A stretch of DNA of 7,807 nucleotides from Prevotellaceae bacterium UBA5903. Lineage in GTDB: Bacteria > Bacteroidota > Bacteroidia > Bacteroidales > Bacteroidaceae. The notes below the pieces were generated by a model that was not told the origin of the DNA, ran no database searches, and worked only from the letters and a program-made list of their open reading frames with translations. Made by a program: the position numbers and the translations under genes. The stretch covers positions 1-7,807 of the forward strand of contig DJEH01000023.1 in NCBI GenBank assembly GCA_002431845.1, written 5' to 3'. Each line of letters starts with the position of its first letter. Positions within the stretch are counted from its first letter, which is position 1. Below are positions 1 to 6,528 of this stretch, piece after piece.

Positions 1-2140
1 CGTTGATGTTTGTACCCGCATCGAGTATACTCTTGTTCAAAATTCTCACCACGCCAGAGTTGTAGTCTACCGTATAGTCAGAGCCCTCCATGAGGGTTTG
101 ACCACCAGCTGTAACAATCACCGAACCACGGGGTATGTTCATAGCCCCCAATACGATTTCGTCGTTTCGGGTGGCCTTATATTGTCCTGTAATAAGGAAC
201 TTATTCCTTTCGGCTATTTGTTTAGCAACAGTGCGTGTAGAGTCATAAAGTTCTTGAAAAACATATTTGTCAGCAACGGCATCATTACCAATAGCCTTTC
301 TTAGTGAAGAGCCAAAAGGCTCAATAACAGGGAAGAACACTCTTCCACTCGAAGCGTCAATTGTGTAGCCCTCTACAAAGTCGAACGTTCCGTTAGGTCC
401 AATTTTATTATTGTTGTCAAGGCGGTCAAGTCCCACCAATGTCAGTATCTTTTTGTCTTTAACAGAAGGGTCGGGCAGGTAGCTAAGATATACGCCCGAG
501 GTGTCAGAAAGCAACTTAATATCAAGCTTAAACTTGTCTTTTTGTACAGATGAAGCGCCTAAAGCATAAACATTCTTCATCTCCAAGTTCCAGTTTCCCA
601 TAGCAGGTGTGCAAGCTGTGTTCTTAAGTGTTTTTACGTAGAGAACCTCTTTATTATCCTTATGATCAGAGGCAAACTCGCCTACTTGGTAGGTTTGCCC
701 TTTGTAAGTATACTCGTATGCCACGGCAAGCACTTGGTCTGTTTGCAGCGTTTGTTTTAGCGATATATAGCCTAAGGCACTATTTAAGTTATATTCAGAA
801 GAAGAGAGTTTACGCGCCGATTCAAGTTTTTCATAGTCGATACCGCCAACAAGTCCTGCCCCATCAAGAGTAGGTGTAGCCGAAGAAATGTTGCGTGCCC
901 CATCAAGAGTAGCGTTCAGTATAGCGTAAAGATTGTTTGAACTGTTGCTTGGGTTTACACTGCCTGTTCCGTTCCAACGATTGTTTGCAATATGGTCGTG
1001 TTCTGCCAAGTCGGTAAAGCCCACAATGTTACGTGTGTCTGTAGTAGCTCCAGTTTTGTTAGTTACCCACACCTCAATGCGGTTGATGGTTATGCCCGAG
1101 GTGATGTTGGGCAATTGGCGCATATTTTCGTCGTAGTGATCGCGAAAGAAGTGCGACAGAAAGTAGTGTCTGTTCTCATCGTATGCGTCGGCCGAAAATT
1201 CAAAACTTGATAGTTGTGAGCCGCCTTTTGAGCTAACATTCGATGAGGTAGACTTTTTTTGTGCCACAACAGTAGAAAGTTTGAGTTTGCCAAACTGCAT
1301 GTCGGTTCTAACGCCAAAAAGCGAAGTTGCGCCTTTAACCAACGACGAGTTGGTGGGCATACTCACGTTGCCCGCCTCAATAAGTTTGATGATTTCGTCT
1401 TCCTTACCTTCGTAGTGAAGTTTAAGGTTTTGTGTGTCAAAGTCGAATGTGGCTTCAGAGTTATAGTTGAAGTCCATGTTTACTTTGTCGCCCACTTTGC
1501 CGTTTAAACTAAGGTTAATTTTTTCGTCAAAGTCAAAGCCAAAAACCTTTCTGTTGCGTTCAGAAAGGCTTGGATTGTCCGTAAAACGCGTGTTTGCGCC
1601 AATTTTAAGTTCGGCAGTACCTTGTGTTTTAATGCGTACTCCTCCAGGACCAAATATTTTGTTCATTGGTCCGAGGTCAAAATGCATATCAGTAAAGTCG
1701 AATTTGTCTTTACCCTTGTTCTTAAATTCTTCGGCATTTTTAGCGCGATAGTAGTTGGCAATAGATCGTTGCATCATTAGTTTTTGATACTCTTGCCAAG
1801 TCATAGAAAAGGGTGTATCTAAAAAGTCCTTTCCTAGTTTTGTGCCAAAGAGATATGTTCCTGTTTTTTCATCAAACTCGCCTTCGGTCTTTAGGTTATT
1901 GGGGTCGCGAAGGTCTACTATTCCATGGGTGGTGTCTGCCAAAGTTACAAGTGTAGTCTTCTTCACTTTGGGCAACGAGTCGCCTTCTGTTGCAACGCTT
2001 TTAGCTGCAACAGATGCCTCTTTAGCTTCGGGCTGATGGCCATGTGCCGTCTGCCTTTCAGAATGCATAAAAGCTGCTTGTCCCACCCCTATGCTGATAG
2101 AGGCCAATACAAACAGCAGTATGTAGAACGTTTGTTTCAA
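1..2140 (-). CDS. sprA: SprA (Sov-like) type IX secretion outer-membrane translocon protein, N-terminal part
   Basis: SprA (Sov in Porphyromonas) is the very large outer-membrane barrel through which type IX secretion substrates leave the cell. My translation is open for 713 codons and runs off the left edge; the family is usually about 2,400 residues, so roughly 30% is present. Residues 1-22 form a signal peptide (MKQTFYILLFVLASISIGVG, then QA). Family-like stretches include FDLGPMNKIFGPGGVRIKTQ (154-173), a repeated beta-strand segment around 176-290, FFRDHYDENMRQLPNITSGI (331-350), and VIVTAGGQTL with YTVDYNSGVVRI near 674-700. The start is TTG at 2140: an in-frame TGA lies at 2149-2147 with no start codon between, and the first ATG (codon 25) would remove the signal peptide. 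It lies 129 bases downstream of ruvA, an adjacency common in Bacteroidota. Residues 411-415 and 424-428 repeat TLDGA. Identity is secure; the TTG start is inferred. Confidence 0.92.
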   Translation of the reverse strand, partial: MKQTFYILLFVLASISIGVGQAAFMHSERQTAHGHQPEAKEASVAAKSVATEGDSLPKVKKTTLVTLADTTHGIVDLRDPNNLKTEGEFDEKTGTYLFGTKLGKDFLDTPFSMTWQEYQKLMMQRSIANYYRAKNAEEFKNKGKDKFDFTDMHFDLGPMNKIFGPGGVRIKTQGTAELKIGANTRFTDNPSLSERNRKVFGFDFDEKINLSLNGKVGDKVNMDFNYNSEATFDFDTQNLKLHYEGKEDEIIKLIEAGNVSMPTNSSLVKGATSLFGVRTDMQFGKLKLSTVVAQKKSTSSNVSSKGGSQLSSFEFSADAYDENRHYFLSHFFRDHYDENMRQLPNITSGITINRIEVWVTNKTGATTDTRNIVGFTDLAEHDHIANNRWNGTGSVNPSNSSNNLYAILNATLDGARNISSATPTLDGAGLVGGIDYEKLESARKLSSSEYNLNSALGYISLKQTLQTDQVLAVAYEYTYKGQTYQVGEFASDHKDNKEVLYVKTLKNTACTPAMGNWNLEMKNVYALGASSVQKDKFKLDIKLLSDTSGVYLSYLPDPSVKDKKILTLVGLDRLDNNNKIGPNGTFDFVEGYTIDASSGRVFFPVIEPFGSSLRKAIGNDAVADKYVFQELYDSTRTVAKQIAERNKFLITGQYKATRNDEIVLGAMNIPRGSVIVTAGGQTLMEGSDYTVDYNSGVVRILNKSILDAGTNIN
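857..912 (-). repeat. 17-bp direct repeat with 39-bp offset inside sprA
   Basis: TGCCCCATCAAGAGTAG occurs at 857-873 and again at 896-912. The offset is 39 bases, exactly 13 codons, so the reading frame is kept. The encoded protein repeats TLDGA at residues 411-415 and 424-428. This looks like a small in-frame duplication in a loop that may vary in length among relatives. Confidence 0.6.
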
Positions 2141-2269
2141 GGATAATCAGATTAGTTTTTTTAGCTTATGTGCGTTGAGAGTTGATATAATTTGCATTAT
2201 AGACAATGGCATAGAAGACAACGAATAGCAACCGCCCCACGCACTTAACAAGCGCTACATCCCTTTAAA

Positions 2270-2869
2270 TCAGAGCATTTTGAGCGCTTTCTTTATAATT
2301 CCCTCTACAGGGATTGATGGTTCTTCTTTCACTATTTGAATAACAATTTTTTGTGTAGGTGCAGGGGCAAAGCCAAGTACTGTAAGAGCTTGAACAGCCT
2401 CTTCAATAATTGGCGAATTAGCCTTAACATCTTGACTCGCATTGCCGCAGCCTTCGCTACTACCAATAAAGTTTGCCACCTTGTCTTTAAGGTCCACAAT
2501 GATGCGTTGCGCAGCTTTGGGGCCGATGCCTTTTACGCTTTTAAGCGAGCGTACATCTTCGGTTTGAACAATGTTGGCAAGGTCGGCTGGCGTAAAGGCT
2601 GATAGTATCATTCTGGCCGTTTGTCCGCCCACTCCCGACACGCTAATGAGTAGTTCAAACAAGTCACGTTCTAAGCGTGTAGCAAAGCCGAATAGGGTGA
2701 ATGCATCTTCTCTAATCACTTCAAACACGTAGAGTTTGGCCTCTTTACTGCTTTGAATGGCCGTATAGGTGTTAAGCGAGATGTTGAGTGCATATCCCAC
2801 ACCATTTGCATCAATAACAGCCTTTGTGGGGGTTATGTAGTCTATGTTGCCTCTAATAAATTCTATCAT
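2270..2869 (-). CDS. ruvA: Holliday junction branch migration protein RuvA
   Basis: RuvA is the structure-specific DNA-binding subunit of RuvAB. Its tetramers hold four-way junctions flat while the RuvB hexamers drive branch migration; it acts in the cytoplasm in recombinational repair. The protein has 199 residues, the normal length. Residues 1-63 are the OB-fold domain I (starting MIEFIRGNID, with NGVGYALNI at 22-30). The acidic pin that separates strands corresponds to E54-D55. Domain II has two helix-hairpin-helix motifs, SVSGVGGQTA (76-85) and VKGIGPKAAQRI (112-123). After a linker, residues about 153-199 match domain III, which contacts RuvB (EEAVQALTVLGF). The start is ATG at 2869 and the stop is TGA. 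It sits 158 bases after folE and 129 before sprA. ruvB and ruvC are not in this window. No truncation or missing motif is seen. Confidence 0.97.
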   Translation of the reverse strand: MIEFIRGNIDYITPTKAVIDANGVGYALNISLNTYTAIQSSKEAKLYVFEVIREDAFTLFGFATRLERDLFELLISVSGVGGQTARMILSAFTPADLANIVQTEDVRSLKSVKGIGPKAAQRIIVDLKDKVANFIGSSEGCGNASQDVKANSPIIEEAVQALTVLGFAPAPTQKIVIQIVKEEPSIPVEGIIKKALKML

Positions 2870-2954
2870 GGCTTTTGTTTCTATATTAACGGAAAGAATG
2901 GCTTTTTATTATGTTGATAAGCAAAAAAACATTGTGGATGGTACTATAAAATGA

Positions 2955-2972
2955 TTGTACAAACGTGTTGTA
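2955..2972. promoter_or_regulatory. Candidate operator in the folE-ruvA gap (AAACGTGTTGTA with inverted arms)
   Basis: The 158-base gap upstream of ruvA holds TTGTACAA (2955-2962, a perfect palindrome) running into AAACGTGTTGTA (2961-2972). TACAA (2958-2962) and TTGTA (2968-2972) form 5-bp inverted arms around ACGTG. The same 12-mer occurs at 4502-4513, and near-identical versions occur in the 23-bp array near 7,520 and 7,610. It lies about 85-115 bases upstream of the ruvA ATG, a plausible place for a regulator site. Its function is inferred only from recurrence and symmetry. No convincing TAnnTTTG promoter element was found in this gap. Confidence 0.35.
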
Positions 2973-3027
2973 GTAAGATTAATAAAATCCTCTAAAAACG
3001 TCATTTATAGTTCAACTCTTATGCTCT

Positions 3028-3594
3028 TTACCGCTTCTCAATGAGTCGCATAAATTCAGCGCGTGCTTCAGGTTGTTCAAATGCTCCGCTATAATCGGAG
3101 GTTACGGTTGTTGAGTCGTCTTTTTCAACTCCTCTCATTTGCATACACATGTGTTTAGCCTCGGCCACAACCATTACACCCTTTGGCGAGAGCGCGTTTT
3201 CAATGCACTCTTTAATTTGTGTGGTCATGCGCTCTTGCACTTGCAAACGATGCGAAAATATATCTACAACACGTGCTATCTTAGAGAGCCCTGTGATGTA
3301 ACCATTAGGAATGTATGCTACATGCACTTTGCCATAGAAAGGCAACATGTGGTGTTCGCAAAGCGAGTAAAACTTGATGTCCTTAACAATAACCATTTGG
3401 TTATAAGGTTCTTTAAACTTGGCAGAGTTAAGCACATCTTCAGGCTTCATGTCATATCCTCTTGTAAGGGTTTGCATGGCTTTAGCTACGCGTAATGGGG
3501 TTTTTAAAAGGCCCTCGCGTTCAGCGTCTTCGCCCAAAAGTTTCAGTATCTCGTGATAGTGGTGTTGTAGTTGTTCGAGTTTGTCTGTTTCCAT
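3028..3594 (-). CDS. folE: GTP cyclohydrolase I (FolE)
   Basis: FolE converts GTP to 7,8-dihydroneopterin triphosphate plus formate, the first step of folate (tetrahydropterin) synthesis; it acts in the cytoplasm as a multimer. The protein has 188 residues, typical of the shorter bacterial form. Zinc ligands are visible as C79 and H82 (in SLCEHHMLPFYGKVHVAYIP) and C150 (in AKHMCMQMRG). H81 and H148 match the catalytic histidines of the E. coli enzyme. Other family blocks are LLKTPLRVAKAM (29-40), GLSKIARVVDIFSHRLQVQE (102-121) and the C-terminal TVTSDYSGAF. The start is ATG at 3594 and the stop is TAA. It follows the SPOR gene by 61 bases, so the two are probably cotranscribed, although no functional link is evident. 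This is the zinc-dependent type I enzyme, not FolE2. Confidence 0.97.
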   Translation of the reverse strand: METDKLEQLQHHYHEILKLLGEDAEREGLLKTPLRVAKAMQTLTRGYDMKPEDVLNSAKFKEPYNQMVIVKDIKFYSLCEHHMLPFYGKVHVAYIPNGYITGLSKIARVVDIFSHRLQVQERMTTQIKECIENALSPKGVMVVAEAKHMCMQMRGVEKDDSTTVTSDYSGAFEQPEARAEFMRLIEKR

Positions 3595-3655
3595 TATAGT
3601 GGTATAAATAATCAGTCGATGAGCAAGCTATTACTCGTAGTTTGTTATTGTTGTT

Positions 3656-4354
3656 TTAGTAGGGAATGTTTACTTCGCTTGCCACAATGCGCACCTCGTA
3701 CGAAATGCGTGCACGGCGTATGCGTGTAACATATTTTTCGGCCTCTTGACGTGTTTTGAAGTCGCCCACATGGGTTACCCAACGGGGAGGCTCAAAACTG
3801 GTGTATGCGGCAAGTTCGCCAAATTTACTACGGCATTTGTTGCCCATTTGTATAGCTTTTATCTTGTCAGCGCGTGAGTTTCCGCCTGTGAATATGCATA
3901 TTCTGAAGCCACGTGCCTTGTGTCGTGCGCGGCTGATGTAGGTCGAAGTTGCTGAGGTGCTTGTTTCATGCTTAGTAGCGTTATTTCTTGTTTCACCTTG
4001 TTTAGCGTTGTGTTTGTTTTCGCTTTTAACTTCGTTTTTGCTTTTGTTTTCGTGCTTTGTCTTTTCGTCTTTATTAGCAACGATATGGGTAGCAGTGTTT
4101 GGGTGTGTGACAGGTACTTTTGCCTCTGTCTGGGTCTTTGCTTGCGTTTTGCTTGCAGTGTTGTTGCTCGTTTTGCTCTTGTTTACAGACTGATTAACGC
4201 CATTAACGATACGGTCTATCTCGGCAGAATGATAAATAATTACAGTGCCCTTGCCAGTTTCGTTTTGGCGTAGTTTCTCGGTGTATGTGCTTTGTGCTTT
4301 AAGCGTTTGACATGCAAATAGAGTGGCACAAATAATGAAGAGAAAATGTTTCAT
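3656..4354 (-). CDS. SPOR-domain envelope protein with signal peptide and long charged linker
   Basis: This is a 232-residue exported protein. Residues 1-20 are a signal peptide, with a likely cleavage after LKA before QSTYTEK. C15 in LFAC loosely resembles a lipobox, but F at position -2 is atypical, so a lipoprotein is possible rather than likely. Residues about 22-50 form a short folded-looking segment (GTVIIYHSAEIDRIVNGV). Residues about 55-140 are low-complexity, rich in K, T, N, E and A, and probably unstructured. Residues about 148-225 look like a SPOR domain (GFRICIFTGGNSR at the start, WVTHVGDFKTRQEAEKYVTR later). SPOR domains bind denuded glycan strands of peptidoglycan, often at division sites, so a periplasmic wall-binding role is inferred. 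The start is ATG at 4354. The folE gene follows by 61 bases. No enzymatic motif is seen. Confidence 0.85.
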   Translation of the reverse strand: MKHFLFIICATLFACQTLKAQSTYTEKLRQNETGKGTVIIYHSAEIDRIVNGVNQSVNKSKTSNNTASKTQAKTQTEAKVPVTHPNTATHIVANKDEKTKHENKSKNEVKSENKHNAKQGETRNNATKHETSTSATSTYISRARHKARGFRICIFTGGNSRADKIKAIQMGNKCRSKFGELAAYTSFEPPRWVTHVGDFKTRQEAEKYVTRIRRARISYEVRIVASEVNIPY

Positions 4355-4394
4355 TGAGCGAATGTTGCGGTATGTTTTTAATGGTTTGAAATTG

Positions 4395-4427
4395 TGCTCT
4401 TAGGTGTTGTTGAGCCTTGCTCTTAGG
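4395..4427. repeat. 10-bp direct repeat TGCTCTTAGG, 23-bp offset, upstream of the SPOR gene
   Basis: TGCTCTTAGG occurs at 4395-4404 and 4418-4427, 23 bases apart, 41-73 bases upstream of the SPOR gene ATG. The first copy extends to TCTTAGGTG, which also occurs in the 23-bp array at 7572-7580. The position suits a regulator site, but the repeat is short and could be chance. Confidence 0.3.
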
Positions 4428-4454
4428 GGGCATTGATGTGCGTATTTAGCCACA

Positions 4455-4573
4455 CAAATAGAGCTATTTCAAAAAGTGGTAAATGTGCAAATAGGAAAAC
4501 AAAACGTGTTGTATACAACCATGTGTTGCTTTCTTATTTGCACATTAAAGTGCTATTTGCTCTTACAAATAGC
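4455..4573. repeat. Cluster of CAAATAG-type motifs in both orientations
   Basis: CAAATAG occurs at 4455-4461, 4488-4494 and 4566-4572. Reverse copies or near-copies are CTATTT (4464-4469), TATTTG (4535-4540) and CTATTTG (4553-4559). They pair up to form the stems of three inverted repeats: a small one at 4456-4469, a long one at 4482-4546 and one at 4548-4577. The gap between tpiA and the SPOR gene (236 bases) is therefore largely symmetrical sequence rather than random spacer. Confidence 0.5.
4482..4546. repeat. Long inverted repeat, 17-bp arms, with a central palindrome
   Basis: AATGTGCAAATAGGAAA (4482-4498) is the reverse complement of 4530-4546 except at one position, which would be a G-U pair in RNA. 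The 31-base interior also folds: CAAAACGTG (4500-4508) pairs with 4520-4528 at eight of nine positions (one G-U), and GTTGTATACAAC (4508-4519) is a perfect 12-bp palindrome near the same centre. As RNA this could be an almost continuous hairpin of 65 bases. It carries the AAACGTGTTGTA motif at 4502-4513. It may be part of the tpiA 3' end, a processing or stability element, a DNA cruciform or a binding site. Confidence 0.65.
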
Positions 4574-4577
4574 ACTT
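4548..4577 (-). terminator. Hairpin 3' of tpiA, terminator-like but with a weak U tract
   Basis: AAGTGCTATTTG (4548-4559) and CAAATAGCACTT (4566-4577) are perfect 12-bp complementary arms around a six-base loop. The hairpin lies 14 bases beyond the tpiA stop. The sequence after it on the minus strand (TAATGTGCAAATAAG) has only a poor U run, so factor-independent termination may be partial. It could also protect the tpiA 3' end while allowing read-through into the SPOR gene. Confidence 0.5.
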
Positions 4578-4590
4578 AGAATTTGCTAAA

Positions 4591-5352
4591 TTAAGCCTTC
4601 CAAGCATCGATAATGCCCTTGAAGTCGGCAGCCTTAAGAGCAGCGCCACCAATCAAGCCACCATCAACGTCAACCTTAGAGAAGATTTCCTTAGCGTTAG
4701 TTGGTTTGCAGCTACCACCATAAAGGATAGAAACGTTTTCAGCAGCTTCAGCACCAAACTTGTCAGCGATAGTAGAGCGGATAAATGCGTGCATCTCTTC
4801 AGCTTGGTCAGCAGTAGCAGTTTTGCCTGTACCGATAGCCCATACTGGCTCGTAAGCCAAGATGATGTGTGAGAACTCTTCTGCAGTAAGGTCGAAGAGT
4901 GAGCCTTCGAGCTGAGCCTTAACAACTTCGTTTTGCTTGCCTGCTTCGCGATCTTCAAGAACCTCGCCAATGCAGAAGATAACATCGAGGTTGTTAGCAA
5001 GAGCCAACTTAACCTTCTCCTTCAAAATTTCGGGAGTTTCATGATAGTAAGCGCGGCGTTCGCTGTGACCAAGAATTACGTAGTTAGCACCAGTGCTCTT
5101 AACCATTTCGGCAGAAACCTCGCCAGTGTAAGCACCGCTCACCTTGTCTGCGCAGTTTTCAGCACCAAGACCGATGATGTTTGAGTCGATGATGTTAGCT
5201 ACAGAAGCCAAGTGAATGAAAGGAGTGCAGATGATAACACCACAGTTGGGTTTGTCTGCTGTGAGCACTTCGTTCAGTTCCTTAGCGAGAGCTACGCCCT
5301 CTTGCAGGTTCTTGTTCATCTTCCAGTTACCTGCAACGATTTTCTTTCTCAT
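4591..5352 (-). CDS. tpiA: Triosephosphate isomerase (TpiA), as separate gene or C-terminal domain of the fusion
   Basis: TpiA interconverts dihydroxyacetone phosphate and glyceraldehyde 3-phosphate in glycolysis and gluconeogenesis. Counting from ATG 5352, the protein has 253 residues, the normal length, and begins MRKKIVAGNWKMN as stand-alone Bacteroidales enzymes do. Catalytic residues are intact: K11 in GNWKMN, H96 in ILGHSERR and E168 in AYEPVWAIGTGKT, which includes flexible loop 6. The phosphate-binding segments YGGS (211-214) and GGLIGGAAL (231-239) are also present. The ATG is preceded by an A-rich leader (CTCAAAAAAATC), which suits Bacteroidota initiation, so independent translation is likely even if the upstream frame reads through. 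The stop is TAA at 4591, with a hairpin 14 bases downstream. Enzyme identity is certain; the start in vivo is not. Confidence 0.93.
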   Translation of the reverse strand: MRKKIVAGNWKMNKNLQEGVALAKELNEVLTADKPNCGVIICTPFIHLASVANIIDSNIIGLGAENCADKVSGAYTGEVSAEMVKSTGANYVILGHSERRAYYHETPEILKEKVKLALANNLDVIFCIGEVLEDREAGKQNEVVKAQLEGSLFDLTAEEFSHIILAYEPVWAIGTGKTATADQAEEMHAFIRSTIADKFGAEAAENVSILYGGSCKPTNAKEIFSKVDVDGGLIGGAALKAADFKGIIDAWKA

Positions 5353-6528
5353 GATTTTTTTGAGTTTAAAACGTTTAACGTAGATATGTTGTTTGTAAAA
5401 TTGATGTCCAGTCCAAAGCGAATCGAGCAACACAATGATTATGAACGGAACCACAAACCATAGCAACAATGTAGTTGTTGGGTTGTTGTGGGACGTGTTG
5501 CCTATGAGCTGCTTCACGCTGCTTGTATCATCGTTGATTTCGGGTAGATTGTTGTTGCTCCATTTTCCTTCAACTATGCCATTGTTGAGCAGCATCAAAC
5601 CTGGGTTAGAGCGCACCATGGTGCTGAGTTCGGTGTCTTCGGCAAGTAGGGTAGGATAGGCTGCTCCTGTTTCGTCTATCCATTTGTCAAGGTCTTTGCC
5701 AGTTGAGGATGTTACCATATAGAAGGGTACATGGTGGTCTAAACAAAAATCGTAAAGATCGTTAATGCGGTCGCAGCAACCATCGTCGGCCGTGATGGTA
5801 GAGGGGATGGTGAGCAAAAACGTGTAACCTTTATGGTTGAGCACATCAAGGGTGACATCGTAGCCAGTTTGGGCATTGATAAGGCAGAAGTTGGCAAGCT
5901 TTTCGGTAGTAGCTTCGTCGGCCTCGCCCATTACAGCTTGCTTAATATTGGCTCCTCTTACGTATCCCGAAAAGTCTATTATGGGCAGATAATGGAGCGT
6001 ATAAAGCGCCAAACCAATGGCATAACACCACGAGTAGATGGATAGTATCCATGCATTTCGCTCTGATATGAGACGCAGACCAGAGAATGGACGCATCAAC
6101 AAAACCACAGAGGCAAGTAGCAACACAATGTTCTTGGCAAATGTTTGCCCATTGGTCAGTTTGATAGCTTCGCCAAAGCATCCACAATCGGGCACGGGGT
6201 CGGTGGCATAAATCCATGCCGTGACAAGGGTGAATGCAAGCATAAAGAGCGTAATGGTACGCGTGGTAAATTTGCGTCTAAAGCCCAAGAGTAAATACAC
6301 ACCCAACACGAATTCAATGGTGCCTAAGGCCGTGGCTGATACCTCGAGTAATAGCGAATTGTCGGCCACCGAAAGGTTGAGCGCCACCGTGTAGGCATGC
6401 AACTTGTGTACCATGCCCATAGGGTCTGCCACTTTAACAAACCCCGAAAAGATGAATGTGGCACACAGCAACAATCGGCACAACCATGTTAGTGCGATAC
6501 CTGCATATATAGCAAACTTACTTTTCAA
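4591..6528 (-). CDS. DoxX-type membrane protein fused in frame to triosephosphate isomerase
   Basis: One open frame of 645 codons. Residues 1-392 are a DoxX/MauE-like membrane protein. Helices lie at about 6-33, 59-83, 90-108, 131-146, 160-181 and 351-371. DCGCFG (114-119) follows helix 3, and a thioredoxin-like region spans about 210-335. That region has DDGCCDR (248-254) where a CXXC would be expected, so the resolving cysteine looks displaced. Residues 393-645 are a full TpiA. By the positive-inside rule the thioredoxin-like part is periplasmic, and the basic KRFKLKKIMRKK linker places TpiA in the cytoplasm, so the fusion is topologically possible. The start is TTG at 6528: an in-frame TAA lies two codons upstream, and the next ATG (codon 36) is beyond helix 1. 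It overlaps the DUF1599 gene by 11 bases. The reading frame depends on a seven-A run at 5361-5355. The membrane part is related to redox partner proteins, but its substrate is unknown. Confidence 0.75.
   Translation of the reverse strand: MKSKFAIYAGIALTWLCRLLLCATFIFSGFVKVADPMGMVHKLHAYTVALNLSVADNSLLLEVSATALGTIEFVLGVYLLLGFRRKFTTRTITLFMLAFTLVTAWIYATDPVPDCGCFGEAIKLTNGQTFAKNIVLLLASVVLLMRPFSGLRLISERNAWILSIYSWCYAIGLALYTLHYLPIIDFSGYVRGANIKQAVMGEADEATTEKLANFCLINAQTGYDVTLDVLNHKGYTFLLTIPSTITADDGCCDRINDLYDFCLDHHVPFYMVTSSTGKDLDKWIDETGAAYPTLLAEDTELSTMVRSNPGLMLLNNGIVEGKWSNNNLPEINDDTSSVKQLIGNTSHNNPTTTLLLWFVVPFIIIVLLDSLWTGHQFYKQHIYVKRFKLKKIMRKKIVAGNWKMNKNLQEGVALAKELNEVLTADKPNCGVIICTPFIHLASVANIIDSNIIGLGAENCADKVSGAYTGEVSAEMVKSTGANYVILGHSERRAYYHETPEILKEKVKLALANNLDVIFCIGEVLEDREAGKQNEVVKAQLEGSLFDLTAEEFSHIILAYEPVWAIGTGKTATADQAEEMHAFIRSTIADKFGAEAAENVSILYGGSCKPTNAKEIFSKVDVDGGLIGGAALKAADFKGIIDAWKA
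5349..5364 (-). other. Seven-A run deciding fusion or separation of the DoxX protein and TpiA
   Basis: The minus strand reads CTC AAA AAA ATC ATG, with seven A's at 5361-5355. Removing one A gives CTC AAA AAA TCA TGA, which ends the membrane protein with a TGA that overlaps the tpiA ATG as ATGA, a classic stop-start coupling. RNA polymerase slippage or a +1 ribosomal shift on this run could thus produce free DoxX protein as well as the fusion. A homopolymer sequencing error would have the same effect on paper. Confidence 0.5.

Noticed and set aside
98..2146. Many plus-strand open frames of 60-95 codons
   Set aside because: All lie antisense to the continuous sprA frame and show no protein-like motifs.
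2170..2244. GTGCGT/ACGCAC complement in the ruvA-sprA gap
   Set aside because: Six-base arms separated by more than 60 bases are expected by chance.
3265..3274. Another copy of ACGTGTTGTA inside folE
   Set aside because: It encodes the conserved ARVVD of FolE and lacks the leading AA, so coding constraint explains it.
3957..4273. Plus-strand hydrophobic open frames (78 and 101 codons) that resemble small membrane proteins
   Set aside because: They are antisense to the K/T/N/E-rich linker of the SPOR gene, whose complement naturally reads as F, L, V and C. The SPOR frame has a signal peptide and a recognisable domain.
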